From: Sphingomonas soli NBRC 100801
GTDB lineage: Bacteria; Pseudomonadota; Alphaproteobacteria; Sphingomonadales; Sphingomonadaceae
Direction: 5' to 3'
Assembly: GCF_001591025.1 (NCBI RefSeq)
Contig: NZ_BCTZ01000007.1
Coordinates: 29,119-93,118 of the forward strand
Length of the DNA stretch: 64,000 bases
A model generated the notes under the pieces. That model ran no database searches. It was not told where the DNA came from and saw nothing but the letters and a program-made list of their open reading frames with translations. The position numbers were made by a program, and so were the translations under genes. Of this stretch, positions 28,023 through 36,564 are shown one piece after another (position 1 is the stretch's first letter; each line of letters begins with the position of its first letter).

Positions 28023-28051
28023 CCGATAGGTGTGAATGCACATGCTATCGG
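28023..28051. promoter_or_regulatory. Long imperfect palindrome upstream of marR
   Basis: CCGATAG (28023-28029) and CTATCGG (28045-28051), with inner TGTG/CACA arms and an AATG centre, form a 29-bp dyad 70 bp before the MarR start at 28121. It lies in the divergent gap between the M24 peptidase and MarR genes, so it may be the operator for both. An RNA hairpin is the alternative. Confidence 0.5.
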
Positions 28052-28120
28052 CCAAATCGCGTCCCCCGATCTGTCTGATCCGGCGCAATGTCTTGATCCT
28101 GGCGAATGATTGGGTGAAAT

Positions 28121-28642
28121 ATGGCTATTAGCGCAACGAAGAACGCGGCAGGAACGGCAGAGGAACTGATGGACAATCGCACTGTCTATGACCCCAGCAG
28201 CGCGAATTTCCGCCTGGAAAACTCGCCATTCTATCTAATGGCGCACGCCGATTTCAAATATCACGAGGATATGGATGTCGTGCTGCACAAGCATGGCGTG
28301 TCCAAGCCGATCTACCGTGTCATGACGGTGTTGCGCGAGCGCCAGCCCGCCAGCATCGGCGCGATCGCAGAGGCGGCGCTGACCAAGCGCTCGACGATCA
28401 GCCGGATCATCGATCGGATGGTCGAACAGGGCCTCGTCACCACCGAACCCAATCCGGAAGACCACCGCATCACCGAGGTAACGCTGACCCCCGCCGGCCA
28501 GCAGACCCTGCGCAAGCTGACCCCGATCGTCGGCCGCCAGTTCAGCCGGGCGATGAACGGCGTGAGCGACCGTGACATCGCGCATCTGCTGCGCACGCTG
28601 CAAAAGATCAGCGGGAATCTGAGCAAGCTCCCCATCGAATAA
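28121..28642 (+). CDS. MarR family transcriptional regulator
   Basis: 173-residue winged-helix regulator, or 157 if MDNRTVYDP (16 codons later, after a GAGGAAC) is the start. ASIGAIAEAALTKRSTISRIIDRMVEQGLV is the helix-turn-helix and PNPEDHRITEVTLTPAGQQTLRKL the wing. It stands alone between the divergent M24 peptidase and the convergent amidohydrolase, with a strong terminator directly after it. It probably controls neighbouring peptidase/amidohydrolase or isatin hydrolase-IorAB genes; it is only distantly similar to the MarR protein at 22002-22487. Confidence 0.87.
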   Translation: MAISATKNAAGTAEELMDNRTVYDPSSANFRLENSPFYLMAHADFKYHEDMDVVLHKHGVSKPIYRVMTVLRERQPASIGAIAEAALTKRSTISRIIDRMVEQGLVTTEPNPEDHRITEVTLTPAGQQTLRKLTPIVGRQFSRAMNGVSDRDIAHLLRTLQKISGNLSKLPIE

Positions 28643-28676
28643 AAAAGCCCGGCTCGATCGCTCGAGCCGGGCTTTT
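28643..28676. terminator. Strong bidirectional rho-independent terminator
   Basis: AAAAGCCCGGCTCGA (28643-28657) and TCGAGCCGGGCTTTT (28662-28676) are perfect complements around a 4-base loop. The A-tract and T-tract at the ends let it stop the MarR gene on plus and the amidohydrolase (28724-30145) on minus. It overlaps the MarR stop codon neighbourhood directly. Confidence 0.9.
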
Positions 28677-28723
28677 CCTACACGTCGCCACCCACGAGGG
28701 AGGGATAGGAGGGTGGCGCGTGC

Positions 28724-30145
28724 TTATCGGGACTTGCCGTCCACAACCACTTTGCCGTCGGCGATCACATAGCGAACGTCGCGGAGATTCTTCAGCGAAT
28801 CGAGCGGGTTGCCGCCGATGATCAGGATATCGGCGATCTTGCCCGCCTCGATCGTGCCCAGCTTGTCGCCGATCCGCATGATCTTCGCGCCAACGCTGGT
28901 CGCAGAGGCGAGGATATCGGCGTTGCTCATGCCCGCCTCGCGCAGATACTCCAGCTCGCGGAAATAGGCGTCGGGATAGCGCCATTCATTCTCGAACGGG
29001 ATATCGGTGCCCACGCCGATCGGCACGCCGGCGCGATATGCCTCGTTCACGCGCTTCAGGTGATGCTTCTGGTCCATCACGAAGCGGCGCGAATGGGTAT
29101 GGTAGAAATTGCCGGACGGGATACCCGCGGTCGGATAGCCGCCCTGCAGCAGATTATCGAAGGCGATGATCGTCGGCACGAATGCAGTGCCATGCTTCTT
29201 CATCAGTGGCACCGCCTTGTCGCTGATCAACAGCGGATGCTCGAGCGTATCCACGCCCGCCTCGATCGCCCAATCGGTATAGACGCCATAGCTGTCGATC
29301 GCGACCGGCACGCCGGCCTCGTGCGCCTCGTCGATCGCCGCTGCGATCTCTTCCTTGGTGCCCGGCGCGCCAAGCTTGATCCAGTCTGCCAGCATGCGGA
29401 TCTGCTCGCGCACGGCCTTGCGCCATTCCCACGGGCCGTTGGCACCCTTGGATTCGCCGCCCAGATTCGGCTTCTGGCGGCCGGTCGCGGTGGAGGTAAC
29501 CTCATCGCCATGGCCGCTGGTGCTGGAAATGATCCGGCCGCTCCAGAAAACCCGCGGGCCGCGAATGATCCCGCGGTCCACACCTTCCTTGATGCGCAAT
29601 GCAACGTCGCCCATCGTGCCAACGTCGCGCGCGGCCGTGATGCCGGCGGTGATCAATTGCTCCGCCAGCGCCGTGCCGCGGATCGCCGCTGCCGCCGGGC
29701 TGTCCGAATATTGCCCCATGTCGGGGCCGCGCTGCTGGGTGAAATGGATGTGCAGGTCGATCAGACCGGGCATGATGTACATGCCGCTCGCGTCGATCGT
29801 GCGTGAGACATTCGCCGGGATCCGCGTTCCCGCCGGACCCGCCGATACGATGCGATCGCCCTGGAGCACGACCACCGCATTCGGGATCGCGCCGCCCCAG
29901 CGGCCGTCGAGCAGCGTGCCGCCGGTCACCACGATGATCGGCTCCTTGCTGCGATCCACCGGAGGGATCGGCACGCGCCGCATATCGTCGCTGGTGTCCG
30001 GGATCGCCCTGCGCTGCTCCTCCGTCACGGCGCGCTGGGCATGTGCGAGATGCGGCGTCACCGCGCCCAGCATGAACGCCGCCGAGATCGCCACACCTTG
30101 TAACAGCCGGGTCCGCAAACCGGATTTTGCCACCGAATCAGCCAC
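28724..30145 (-). CDS. Exported amidohydrolase (imidazolonepropionase/prolidase-like)
   Basis: 473 residues from the GTG at 30145, preferred to the ATG at 30169 because GGGGAG lies 6 bp upstream. A signal peptide (to about PHLAHAQ) precedes a metal-dependent amidohydrolase: MPGLIDLHIHF gives the HxH ligands, GVGTDIPFENEW the conserved Asp, and GTIEAGKIADILIIGGNPL is the composite-domain end typical of this subfamily. Periplasmic relatives act on dipeptides containing proline or on cyclic amides. Divergent from the TPR/oxygenase gene. A cyclic-amide or N-acyl substrate is possible, also for indole-like compounds. Confidence 0.87.
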   Translation of the reverse strand: MADSVAKSGLRTRLLQGVAISAAFMLGAVTPHLAHAQRAVTEEQRRAIPDTSDDMRRVPIPPVDRSKEPIIVVTGGTLLDGRWGGAIPNAVVVLQGDRIVSAGPAGTRIPANVSRTIDASGMYIMPGLIDLHIHFTQQRGPDMGQYSDSPAAAAIRGTALAEQLITAGITAARDVGTMGDVALRIKEGVDRGIIRGPRVFWSGRIISSTSGHGDEVTSTATGRQKPNLGGESKGANGPWEWRKAVREQIRMLADWIKLGAPGTKEEIAAAIDEAHEAGVPVAIDSYGVYTDWAIEAGVDTLEHPLLISDKAVPLMKKHGTAFVPTIIAFDNLLQGGYPTAGIPSGNFYHTHSRRFVMDQKHHLKRVNEAYRAGVPIGVGTDIPFENEWRYPDAYFRELEYLREAGMSNADILASATSVGAKIMRIGDKLGTIEAGKIADILIIGGNPLDSLKNLRDVRYVIADGKVVVDGKSR

Positions 30146-30193
30146 GCCGCGCTCCCCAATTATTCCCATTTACATATGATTTAAAGCGTGATT

Positions 30194-30211
30194 CTCTTGA
30201 CGAAACAAGAG
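30194..30211. promoter_or_regulatory. Inverted repeat in divergent promoter region
   Basis: CTCTTG-ACGAAA-CAAGAG, an 18-bp dyad in the 128-bp gap between the amidohydrolase and TPR/oxygenase genes, 63 bp before the latter's ATG. TTGACG inside it could also serve as a -35 box. A MarR-type regulator is the natural candidate binder; none adjoins except the one at 28121. Confidence 0.4.
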
Positions 30212-30273
30212 GCATTTGCAACCTTTCGGTTTCGGCGCCCCTCCTGAAACGGGTCGTCAGGGGAATGTGCTCG

Positions 30274-32115
30274 ATGAGGCAGATACGGCTAGATCAAGGC
30301 CCGCCATCGCGCCCGTCGGGGCAGCCGCGCATCAGTGCGGTCGAGCTTGGCGACGCGCTTCAGCACGCAATGGCGCTCGCCCGCGAAGGCCGCACCGGCC
30401 CCGCCGAGACGATCTTGCAGCGCCTGCTCGAAATCTCCCCGGAAAACCCCGATGCGCTTCAATTGCTGGGGATGATCGCGCGCAAGACGGGGAGAAACGT
30501 CGATGCCGCTTCCCTCTTCCGGCGATCCCTCGCAGCGTTCCCCGCGCAACCGCATGTGCACAACAATCTCGGTAACGCGCTTGTCGATCTGGGCGAGCCG
30601 GGCGACGCGGTACACGCCTATCGTCAGGCGCTGCGCCTTGCTCCCCAATATGATGAAGCACGAGTCAATCTCGCGATCGCATTGCTTGCGGCCGCAGACG
30701 CTGCCGCCGCTTGCGCCGCGCTGATCCCTCTCGTTGCACGCGATCCACGCAATGCCCGCGCCTGGGCGACTTTGGGCCAGGCGCGGCGTGAGAATGGGCA
30801 GTTGCCGGAAGCGATCCTCGCGCTGCGCACCGCGCTTTCGCTCCGCCCCGATCATGTGCCGACAATGCACAATCTCGGCGTCGCACTTCGTATGGCCGGT
30901 CAGCCGGAAGAAGCCCTCCCCCTCCTGAACCGCGCGTGCCAGGGCGATCCTTCAAGCGCTGAGATCGCGTACAATCTCGGCCACTGCCTTCAGGATCTGG
31001 AGCAGGTCGATTCGGCGATCCGCGCGTATGAGCGGGCGATCGTGCTTCGCCCCACCGATCGTGCGGCCCATCAGTCGCTGAACGGCCTTTTATGGCGACA
31101 GGGCCGCACCGATCACTGGCTGGCCAGCTACCGCACCGCCCTCGCGCAACATCCCGGCGATCACGGGCTTCTGTACGATCTCGCCGACCAGCTTCTTCTC
31201 GCTGGAGACGCCAAATCGGCGGCCGCCCTCCTCGCGCCCCACAGCACGTCCGCCAGCCCTTCGCTGCACTACCAATACGGTCGCGCGCTCTGGTCCTCGG
31301 GCGCGCCCGATGCCGCGCTCGCCCAGTTCGACGCTGCCGGGGATTTCGTCCCCGCACTTCGTGAAGGCGCCCGCTCCCGCATCATCCTCGATCGCCCCGA
31401 AGAATCGCTTCCCCGCATCGAGGCGGTTCTCGCCGCCGATCGCTACGATCAGCAGGCGCTCGCGCTTCAGGGCATTGCATGGCGCTTCACCGCAGATCCG
31501 CGCGAGACGTGGCTCAATGATGTCGAGCAGTTCGTCTCCGCTGATCTGCTGACGCCCACGGACGGCGATGTCTCCTCCTTCAACGCCCGGCTCGACGCCG
31601 CGCTGACCGCGCATCACCGCGATCATCAGCACCCGCTCGATCAGACGCTGCGCGGCGGCACCCAGACCAGCGACGATCTGTTCGCCCGTCCCGATCCGCT
31701 GATCGCCGAGGTGCGCGCGATGATCGAGGCGCGCATCCGCGCATGGCTCGCCGCCCTTCCCCGCGATGCCAACCATCCCTTCCTGTCCCGCAACACCGGC
31801 CGCTTTGCTTTCTCCGGTTCATGGTCGGTCCGGCTGCGCAGCACCGGTTTCCACGAGAACCACATCCATCCCGAGGGCTGGATCAGCGCCTGCTATTATG
31901 TCGCTTTGCCCGAAGCCGTGACGCGCGATCAGCAGGGCTGGCTCAAGTTCGGCGAGTCCGGCCTGCGCCTTGGCCAGCGCGAGCGCATCGCCCGGATGAT
32001 CCGCCCGGAACCCGGCCTGCTCGTGCTGTTCCCCTCCTATTTTTACCACGGAACGGTGCCGTTCGAAGACGCCGGCCACCGAACCACAATCGCTTTCGAC
32101 ATCGTGCCCGCATGA
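30274..32115 (+). CDS. TPR-repeat protein with C-terminal putative 2OG-Fe(II) oxygenase domain
   Basis: 613 residues. Residues about 25-400 are tandem tetratricopeptide repeats (e.g. NPDALQLLGMIARKTGRNVDAASLF; HNNLGNALVDLGEPGDAVHAYRQAL). The C-terminus (about 515-613) fits the bacterial 2OG-Fe(II)_Oxy_5 type: ENHIHPEGWISACYYVALP (about 530), LVLFPSYFYHGTVPF (about 590) and a final RTTIAFDIV arginine. Start uncertain: ATG 30274 has AGGGG 10 bp upstream, whereas ATG 30265 is too close. It is 31 bp before the isatin-hydrolase-like gene and probably leads that operon. It may hydroxylate a protein held by the TPRs; a small-molecule role is less likely. Confidence 0.82.
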   Translation: MRQIRLDQGPPSRPSGQPRISAVELGDALQHAMALAREGRTGPAETILQRLLEISPENPDALQLLGMIARKTGRNVDAASLFRRSLAAFPAQPHVHNNLGNALVDLGEPGDAVHAYRQALRLAPQYDEARVNLAIALLAAADAAAACAALIPLVARDPRNARAWATLGQARRENGQLPEAILALRTALSLRPDHVPTMHNLGVALRMAGQPEEALPLLNRACQGDPSSAEIAYNLGHCLQDLEQVDSAIRAYERAIVLRPTDRAAHQSLNGLLWRQGRTDHWLASYRTALAQHPGDHGLLYDLADQLLLAGDAKSAAALLAPHSTSASPSLHYQYGRALWSSGAPDAALAQFDAAGDFVPALREGARSRIILDRPEESLPRIEAVLAADRYDQQALALQGIAWRFTADPRETWLNDVEQFVSADLLTPTDGDVSSFNARLDAALTAHHRDHQHPLDQTLRGGTQTSDDLFARPDPLIAEVRAMIEARIRAWLAALPRDANHPFLSRNTGRFAFSGSWSVRLRSTGFHENHIHPEGWISACYYVALPEAVTRDQQGWLKFGESGLRLGQRERIARMIRPEPGLLVLFPSYFYHGTVPFEDAGHRTTIAFDIVPA

Positions 32116-32146
32116 CCGCGCACACCCATCCACAGGGAGAGAAATG

Positions 32147-32926
32147 ATGACCAGTCAAACGCTTGCCAATTTCGCGGCAGACATCGCATCCGGCGCTATC
32201 CGCACAATCGATCTCACCCAGACGCTTTCGCCGGAAACCCCCACGCTGGTGCTCCCGCCCGAATTCGGCCAGTGCGCCGGTTTCAGCCAGGAGGAAATCT
32301 CGCGCTATGACGAGCGCGGCGTCGCCTGGTATTGGAACAACTTCACCGTCAGCGAGCATACCGGCACCCATTTCGACGCGCCGATCCACTGGATCACCGG
32401 CAAGGATCTGGCGAACAACGCTGTCGATACCGTCCCGCCTGCCGACTTCATCGCACCCGCCGTGGTGATCGATATCTCGGCAAAGTCGGCGGAAGACCCC
32501 GATTACCTCCTCACCGTCGCCGATATCGAGGCCTTTGAGGCCGAACATGGCCGCATCCCGCCGCGTAGCTGGATCATGCTGCGCACCGATTGGTCGAAGC
32601 GCGACGTGGATGCCTATACCAATCGTCGCGAGGACGGCGCGCACACCCCCGGACCGTCGGCCGAGGCGGTCAAGTTCCTGATCGACGAGCGCGACGCCCA
32701 CGGCCTCGGCGTCGAGACGATCGGCACCGATGCGGGCCAGGCCCATCTGCTCGATCCCGCCTATCCGGCGCACACCCTGTTCCACGCGGCGGGACGCTAC
32801 GGGCTCCAGTGCCTCGAAAATCTGGATCTGCTTCCGCCGGCGGGTGCGGTGGTCATTGCCACCCCGCTCAAGATCAAGGGCGGCTCGGGCAGTCCGCTCC
32901 GTGTCCTCGCGCTGGTGGCTGGCTGA
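32147..32926 (+). CDS. Cyclase-family metal hydrolase, isatin hydrolase-like
   Basis: 259-residue enzyme of the kynurenine-formamidase-like cyclase family (PF04199). HTGTHFDAPIHW (about residue 70) is the metal-binding HxGTHxDxPxH motif. The segments LPPEFGQCAGF, WYWNNFTVSEHTGTH, WITGKD, MLRTDWSKR, TDAGQAHLLDP and LKIKGGSGSPLRVLALV resemble, from memory, isatin hydrolases (Mn-dependent, isatin to isatinate) more than KynB. Of two adjacent ATGs the second has better spacing to AGGGAG. It ends 4 bp before the IorA-like gene. No kynureninase or tryptophan dioxygenase gene is near, which argues against a kynurenine role. Confidence 0.8.
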   Translation: MTSQTLANFAADIASGAIRTIDLTQTLSPETPTLVLPPEFGQCAGFSQEEISRYDERGVAWYWNNFTVSEHTGTHFDAPIHWITGKDLANNAVDTVPPADFIAPAVVIDISAKSAEDPDYLLTVADIEAFEAEHGRIPPRSWIMLRTDWSKRDVDAYTNRREDGAHTPGPSAEAVKFLIDERDAHGLGVETIGTDAGQAHLLDPAYPAHTLFHAAGRYGLQCLENLDLLPPAGAVVIATPLKIKGGSGSPLRVLALVAG

Positions 32927-32930
32927 ACAC

Positions 32931-35054
32931 ATGGCTGAGCGCTCGTTTAAAGCAGAAGTCGAACAGCTCCGGCTGGGAGAAGGCCAAGTCTTCCACGGTG
33001 AGGGCATCCTTGCCGTCACCAAGGCCTTGCTCCAGGCCGGCGTGGCCTATGTCGGCGGCTATCAGGGTTCGCCGATCAGCCATTTGATGGACGTGTTCGC
33101 CGATGCGAACGAACTGATGGGCGAATTGGGCGTCCATTTCGAGAGCTCAGCCAGCGAAGCGACCGCCGCCGCAATGCTCGCGGCGTCGGTCAATTATCCC
33201 CTGCGCGGCGCCGTCGCTTGGAAATCGGTGGTCGGCACCAACGTGGCGTCCGATGCACTCTCCAACGTCGCATCGGGCGGCGTGACCGGCGGCGCGCTCG
33301 TCATCCTTGGTGAGGATTATGGCGAGGGCTCCTCGATCATGCAGGAGCGCACGCATGCCTTTGCGATGAAGTCGCAGATGTGGCTGCTCGATCCGCGCCC
33401 CAGCCTGCCGCTGATCGTCGATATGGTCGAAAAGGGGTTCGAGCTTTCCGAAGCGTCGAACACCCCCGTCATGCTCGAACTGCGCATCCGCGCCTGCCAC
33501 GTCACGGGCAGCTTCGTGGCCAAGGACAACCAGCGCCCGAAGCTCACCGTCGGCGAAGCGGCGGAATCCCCGGTGCGCGATACCGATCGCATCGTGCTCC
33601 CGCCCGCCAACTTCCTCCACGAAGTCGAGAAGATCGAACAGCGCTGGCCCGCAGCGATTCGGTTCATTCAGGAGCATCAGCTCAACGAGCATTTCGGCAC
33701 CGATCAGGACGAGATCGGCATCATCGTCCAGGGCGGCCTGTTCAACTCGGCGAACCGCGCGCTCGAACTGCTCGGCCTGTCAGACGCCTATGGGAACGCC
33801 GCGCTCCCCATCTACGTCCTCAACGTCGCCTACCCGCTGATCCCTGATGAGGTCGTGGAGTTCTGCGCGGGCAAGAAGGCAGTGCTCATTGTCGAGGAGG
33901 GCCAGCCCGAATTCGTCGAGCACGAACTCAACACGCTCATCCGCCGGGCCGATCTGCAAACACGCATCGTCGGCAAGGACGTGCTGCCGCGCGCGGGCGA
34001 ATATAGCGGCGCCGTGATCCGGGACGGCATCGCCAAGTTCCTCCGCGCTTATGCGCCGGATCGTGCACCCGCTGAAGAACCCGCGCCGCCCCCCGCTCTC
34101 CCGCCCAGCGCGATCCCGCAGCGTCCCGCCGGATTCTGCACCGGCTGTCCGGAGCGTCCGATCTTCTCGGCGATGAAGCTGGTGCAGAAGGAACTCGGCG
34201 ACTTCCACGTCTCCGCCGATATCGGCTGCCACCTCTTCTCGATCCTGCCGCCCTTCCATATCGGCAACACGACGATGGGCTATGGCCTGGGTACCGCGGG
34301 CGCTTCCGCGTTCAAGACGCGGGAGAAGCGTACGGTCGCGATCATGGGCGATGGCGGTTTCTGGCATAACGGCCTTACATCGGGCATCGGCAACGCCGTC
34401 TTCAACCAGGACGATAACCTCACGATCATCGTCGATAACGGCTATTCGGCCGCGACGGGTGGGCAGGACATCCTCTCCTCCCGCGCCAAGCCGCCGGGGC
34501 GCAAGACCAACAACCCGATCGAAAAGGCCGTGCGCGGCATCGGCATCGGCTGGGCGCGGACCATGACACGCACCTATGACGTTGCCGCTATGCGCGACGC
34601 AATCCGCGAAGCGCTCACGAGCAAACAAAAAGGTCCGAAAGTTCTCGTTGCCCAGTCCGAATGTCAGCTCAACCGCCAGCGCCGCATAAAGCCCCTGATG
34701 GCAGAGGCCATCAAATCCGGCCAGCGCGTGGTGCGGGAACGCTTCGGCGTCGATCCCGACACCTGCACCGGCGATCATAGCTGCATCCGGCTTTCCGGCT
34801 GCCCCTCGCTCACGATCAAGCCCAATCCCGATCCGCTGCGGCAGGATCCGATCGCCCATGTCGAAAACAGCTGTGTCGGCTGCGGCGTGTGCGGCGAGGT
34901 CAGCCATGCCGCCGTCCTCTGCCCCTCTTTCTACAAGGCCCAGATCATTACCAATCCCGATCGACGCGATCGCTTCCGTCAACGCGTGCGTAGCTGGGTG
35001 ATCGGCGCGCTTCAGCGCCGCTCGGCGCGCGCCATCGCCGCGAGGGCCTTCTGA
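32931..35054 (+). CDS. iorA: Indolepyruvate oxidoreductase-like 2-oxoacid oxidoreductase, alpha subunit
   Basis: 707-residue subunit of a thiamine-diphosphate/iron-sulfur enzyme that oxidatively decarboxylates an aryl 2-oxo acid to its acyl-CoA. The N-terminal pyrimidine-binding domain (GYQGSPISHLMD; ASEATAAAMLAASVNYP) is followed by a TPP domain with GDGGFWHNG (about 472) and DNGYSAATGGQ. The C-terminus has cysteine clusters TCTGDHSCIRLSGCPS (about 611) and CVGCGVCGEVSHAAVLCP (about 645) for Fe-S centres. In indolepyruvate enzymes the residue pattern near GNSTTAMTGGQ differs (here NGYSAATGGQ), allowing another substrate. Overlaps the beta gene by one base. Confidence 0.9.
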   Translation: MAERSFKAEVEQLRLGEGQVFHGEGILAVTKALLQAGVAYVGGYQGSPISHLMDVFADANELMGELGVHFESSASEATAAAMLAASVNYPLRGAVAWKSVVGTNVASDALSNVASGGVTGGALVILGEDYGEGSSIMQERTHAFAMKSQMWLLDPRPSLPLIVDMVEKGFELSEASNTPVMLELRIRACHVTGSFVAKDNQRPKLTVGEAAESPVRDTDRIVLPPANFLHEVEKIEQRWPAAIRFIQEHQLNEHFGTDQDEIGIIVQGGLFNSANRALELLGLSDAYGNAALPIYVLNVAYPLIPDEVVEFCAGKKAVLIVEEGQPEFVEHELNTLIRRADLQTRIVGKDVLPRAGEYSGAVIRDGIAKFLRAYAPDRAPAEEPAPPPALPPSAIPQRPAGFCTGCPERPIFSAMKLVQKELGDFHVSADIGCHLFSILPPFHIGNTTMGYGLGTAGASAFKTREKRTVAIMGDGGFWHNGLTSGIGNAVFNQDDNLTIIVDNGYSAATGGQDILSSRAKPPGRKTNNPIEKAVRGIGIGWARTMTRTYDVAAMRDAIREALTSKQKGPKVLVAQSECQLNRQRRIKPLMAEAIKSGQRVVRERFGVDPDTCTGDHSCIRLSGCPSLTIKPNPDPLRQDPIAHVENSCVGCGVCGEVSHAAVLCPSFYKAQIITNPDRRDRFRQRVRSWVIGALQRRSARAIAARAF

Positions 35055-36487
35055 TGGCCCAGCGCAATCGCTTCACCATCGCCGTGCTCGGCTTGGGCGG
35101 TCAAGGCGGCGGGGTGCTTGCCGACTGGATCGTCCAGCTTGGCGAAAAGAACGGCTATATCGCACAGGGCACCTCGGTGCCCGGCGTCGCCCAGCGCACC
35201 GGCGCGACGACCTATTATATCGAAATGATCCCAGCGGGCGGCCCGGCCCAGCCTGTGCTGGCGCTCACGCCCGTCCCCGGCGACGTCGATGTCGTCATCG
35301 CCTCCGAACTGATGGAAACCGGGCGCGCGATCCTGCGCGGCTTCGTGTCGAAGGATACGACGCTGATTGGCTCCACCCACCGCGTCTACGCCATCTCGGA
35401 AAAGTCGGCGATGGGCGATGGCCGCGCCAGCAACGATCGCATCCTTGCCGCCGCAGCCGAGCGCTCGAAACGATTCGTCGGCTTCGACATGGAAGCTGCG
35501 TCCGAACGCGTAGGCACCGTGATCAGCTCGGTGCTGTTCGGCGCGCTCGCGGGCAGCGGCGCCCTCCCCTTCGCGCGCGAAGCCTATGAGGCTGCGATCC
35601 GCGCGGGTGGCAAGGGCGTCGACGCCAGCCTGAAGGGATTCGCCGCCGGGTACGACGCCGCACAGGGCAAGCTTGTCGAAGCCGTCGATGCGCCTACCGC
35701 GCCCGAGCCGACGACCGAAGCGGGCCGCACCCTCGCCGCCCGCGTGCGTGCGAGGCTCCCCACCGCTGCGCACGGCTTCGCGATCGAAGGCGTCCGCCGC
35801 CTGATGGACTATCAGGACGCGGCCTATGCCAGCCTCTACCTTGATCGGCTGGAGCACTTGGGCAGCGACCCGGTTCTGCTGACCGAGGCTGCTCGCCACC
35901 TCGCTTTGTGGATGTCCTATGAGGATACGATCCGCGTCGCCGATCTGAAGGTGCGCGCCAGCCGTTTTGCCCGCGTCCGTGGTGAGGTGAAGGCAAAGGA
36001 CGATCAGATCGTCCAGCTCACCGAATATATGCACCCGCGCCTCGAAGAGATTTGCGAGACGCTGCCCGCTGGCATCGGTCGCCGCATCCTCGCCAGCCAG
36101 AGCTGGTCGCACCGCCTCGAGCGCTTCTTCACCAAGGGACGGCATGTCGAAACTACCAGCCTGCGCTGGTTCATGATGCTCTCGATCCTCGCCGGATGGC
36201 GGCGTTTCCGTCGTGGCACTTTGCGCTACGAACTTGAACAGGCGCGCATCGAGGATTGGCTCACGCTCGTCCGCGCGGCAGAGCCTGCAACCGCGCTCGA
36301 GCTCGTAAAGTGCCAGCGCCTGATCAAAGGCTATGGGGACACGTTCGCACGTGGCCTCGCCAATTATGGCCGCATCACCGATCGCTATCGCACCGCATCG
36401 CTCAGCGCAGCGCAGCTCCGCGCCCTTCGCGAAGCGGCGCTTGCCGATGAAGAGGGCGTAGCGCTCGAACAGGCGCTCGCCTCCTGA
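35054..36487 (+). CDS. iorB: Indolepyruvate oxidoreductase-like 2-oxoacid oxidoreductase, beta subunit
   Basis: 477-residue partner of the alpha subunit. The first ~190 residues are the gamma-type domain (IAVLGLGGQGGGVLADWIVQLG; TSVPGVAQRTGATTYYIEMIP). The remaining ~280 residues match the extra C-terminal domain (DUF6537) found in IorB of aerobic proteobacteria and absent from the ~200-residue archaeal subunit. ATG overlaps the alpha stop (TGATG). Likely substrate isatinate (2-aminophenylglyoxylate) by context, giving anthraniloyl-CoA; indolepyruvate or phenylpyruvate giving arylacetyl-CoA is the conventional alternative. Confidence 0.88.
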   Translation: MAQRNRFTIAVLGLGGQGGGVLADWIVQLGEKNGYIAQGTSVPGVAQRTGATTYYIEMIPAGGPAQPVLALTPVPGDVDVVIASELMETGRAILRGFVSKDTTLIGSTHRVYAISEKSAMGDGRASNDRILAAAAERSKRFVGFDMEAASERVGTVISSVLFGALAGSGALPFAREAYEAAIRAGGKGVDASLKGFAAGYDAAQGKLVEAVDAPTAPEPTTEAGRTLAARVRARLPTAAHGFAIEGVRRLMDYQDAAYASLYLDRLEHLGSDPVLLTEAARHLALWMSYEDTIRVADLKVRASRFARVRGEVKAKDDQIVQLTEYMHPRLEEICETLPAGIGRRILASQSWSHRLERFFTKGRHVETTSLRWFMMLSILAGWRRFRRGTLRYELEQARIEDWLTLVRAAEPATALELVKCQRLIKGYGDTFARGLANYGRITDRYRTASLSAAQLRALREAALADEEGVALEQALAS

Positions 36488-36489
36488 TC

Positions 36490-36535
36490 AAAAAAAGGCC
36501 CCATCACTCCGGCCTATGGCGCGGGGTGATGGGGC
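36490..36535 (-). terminator. Rho-independent terminator of the peptidase operon
   Basis: GCCCCATCAC (36498-36507) pairs with GTGATGGGGC (36526-36535). On the minus strand the stem is followed by GG and a run of seven T (A-run at 36490-36496 on plus). It ends the minus-strand DUF885 gene at 36565 and may also block read-through from iorB. Confidence 0.8.
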
Positions 36536-36564
36536 GGATCAGCAAGCGGCGATGCCGGCGGGCG

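Noticed and set aside
32147..32926. Kynurenine formamidase (KynB) as the name for the cyclase
   Set aside because: Family motif fits both, but no tryptophan dioxygenase or kynureninase gene is near and the remembered sequence features resemble isatin hydrolase more.
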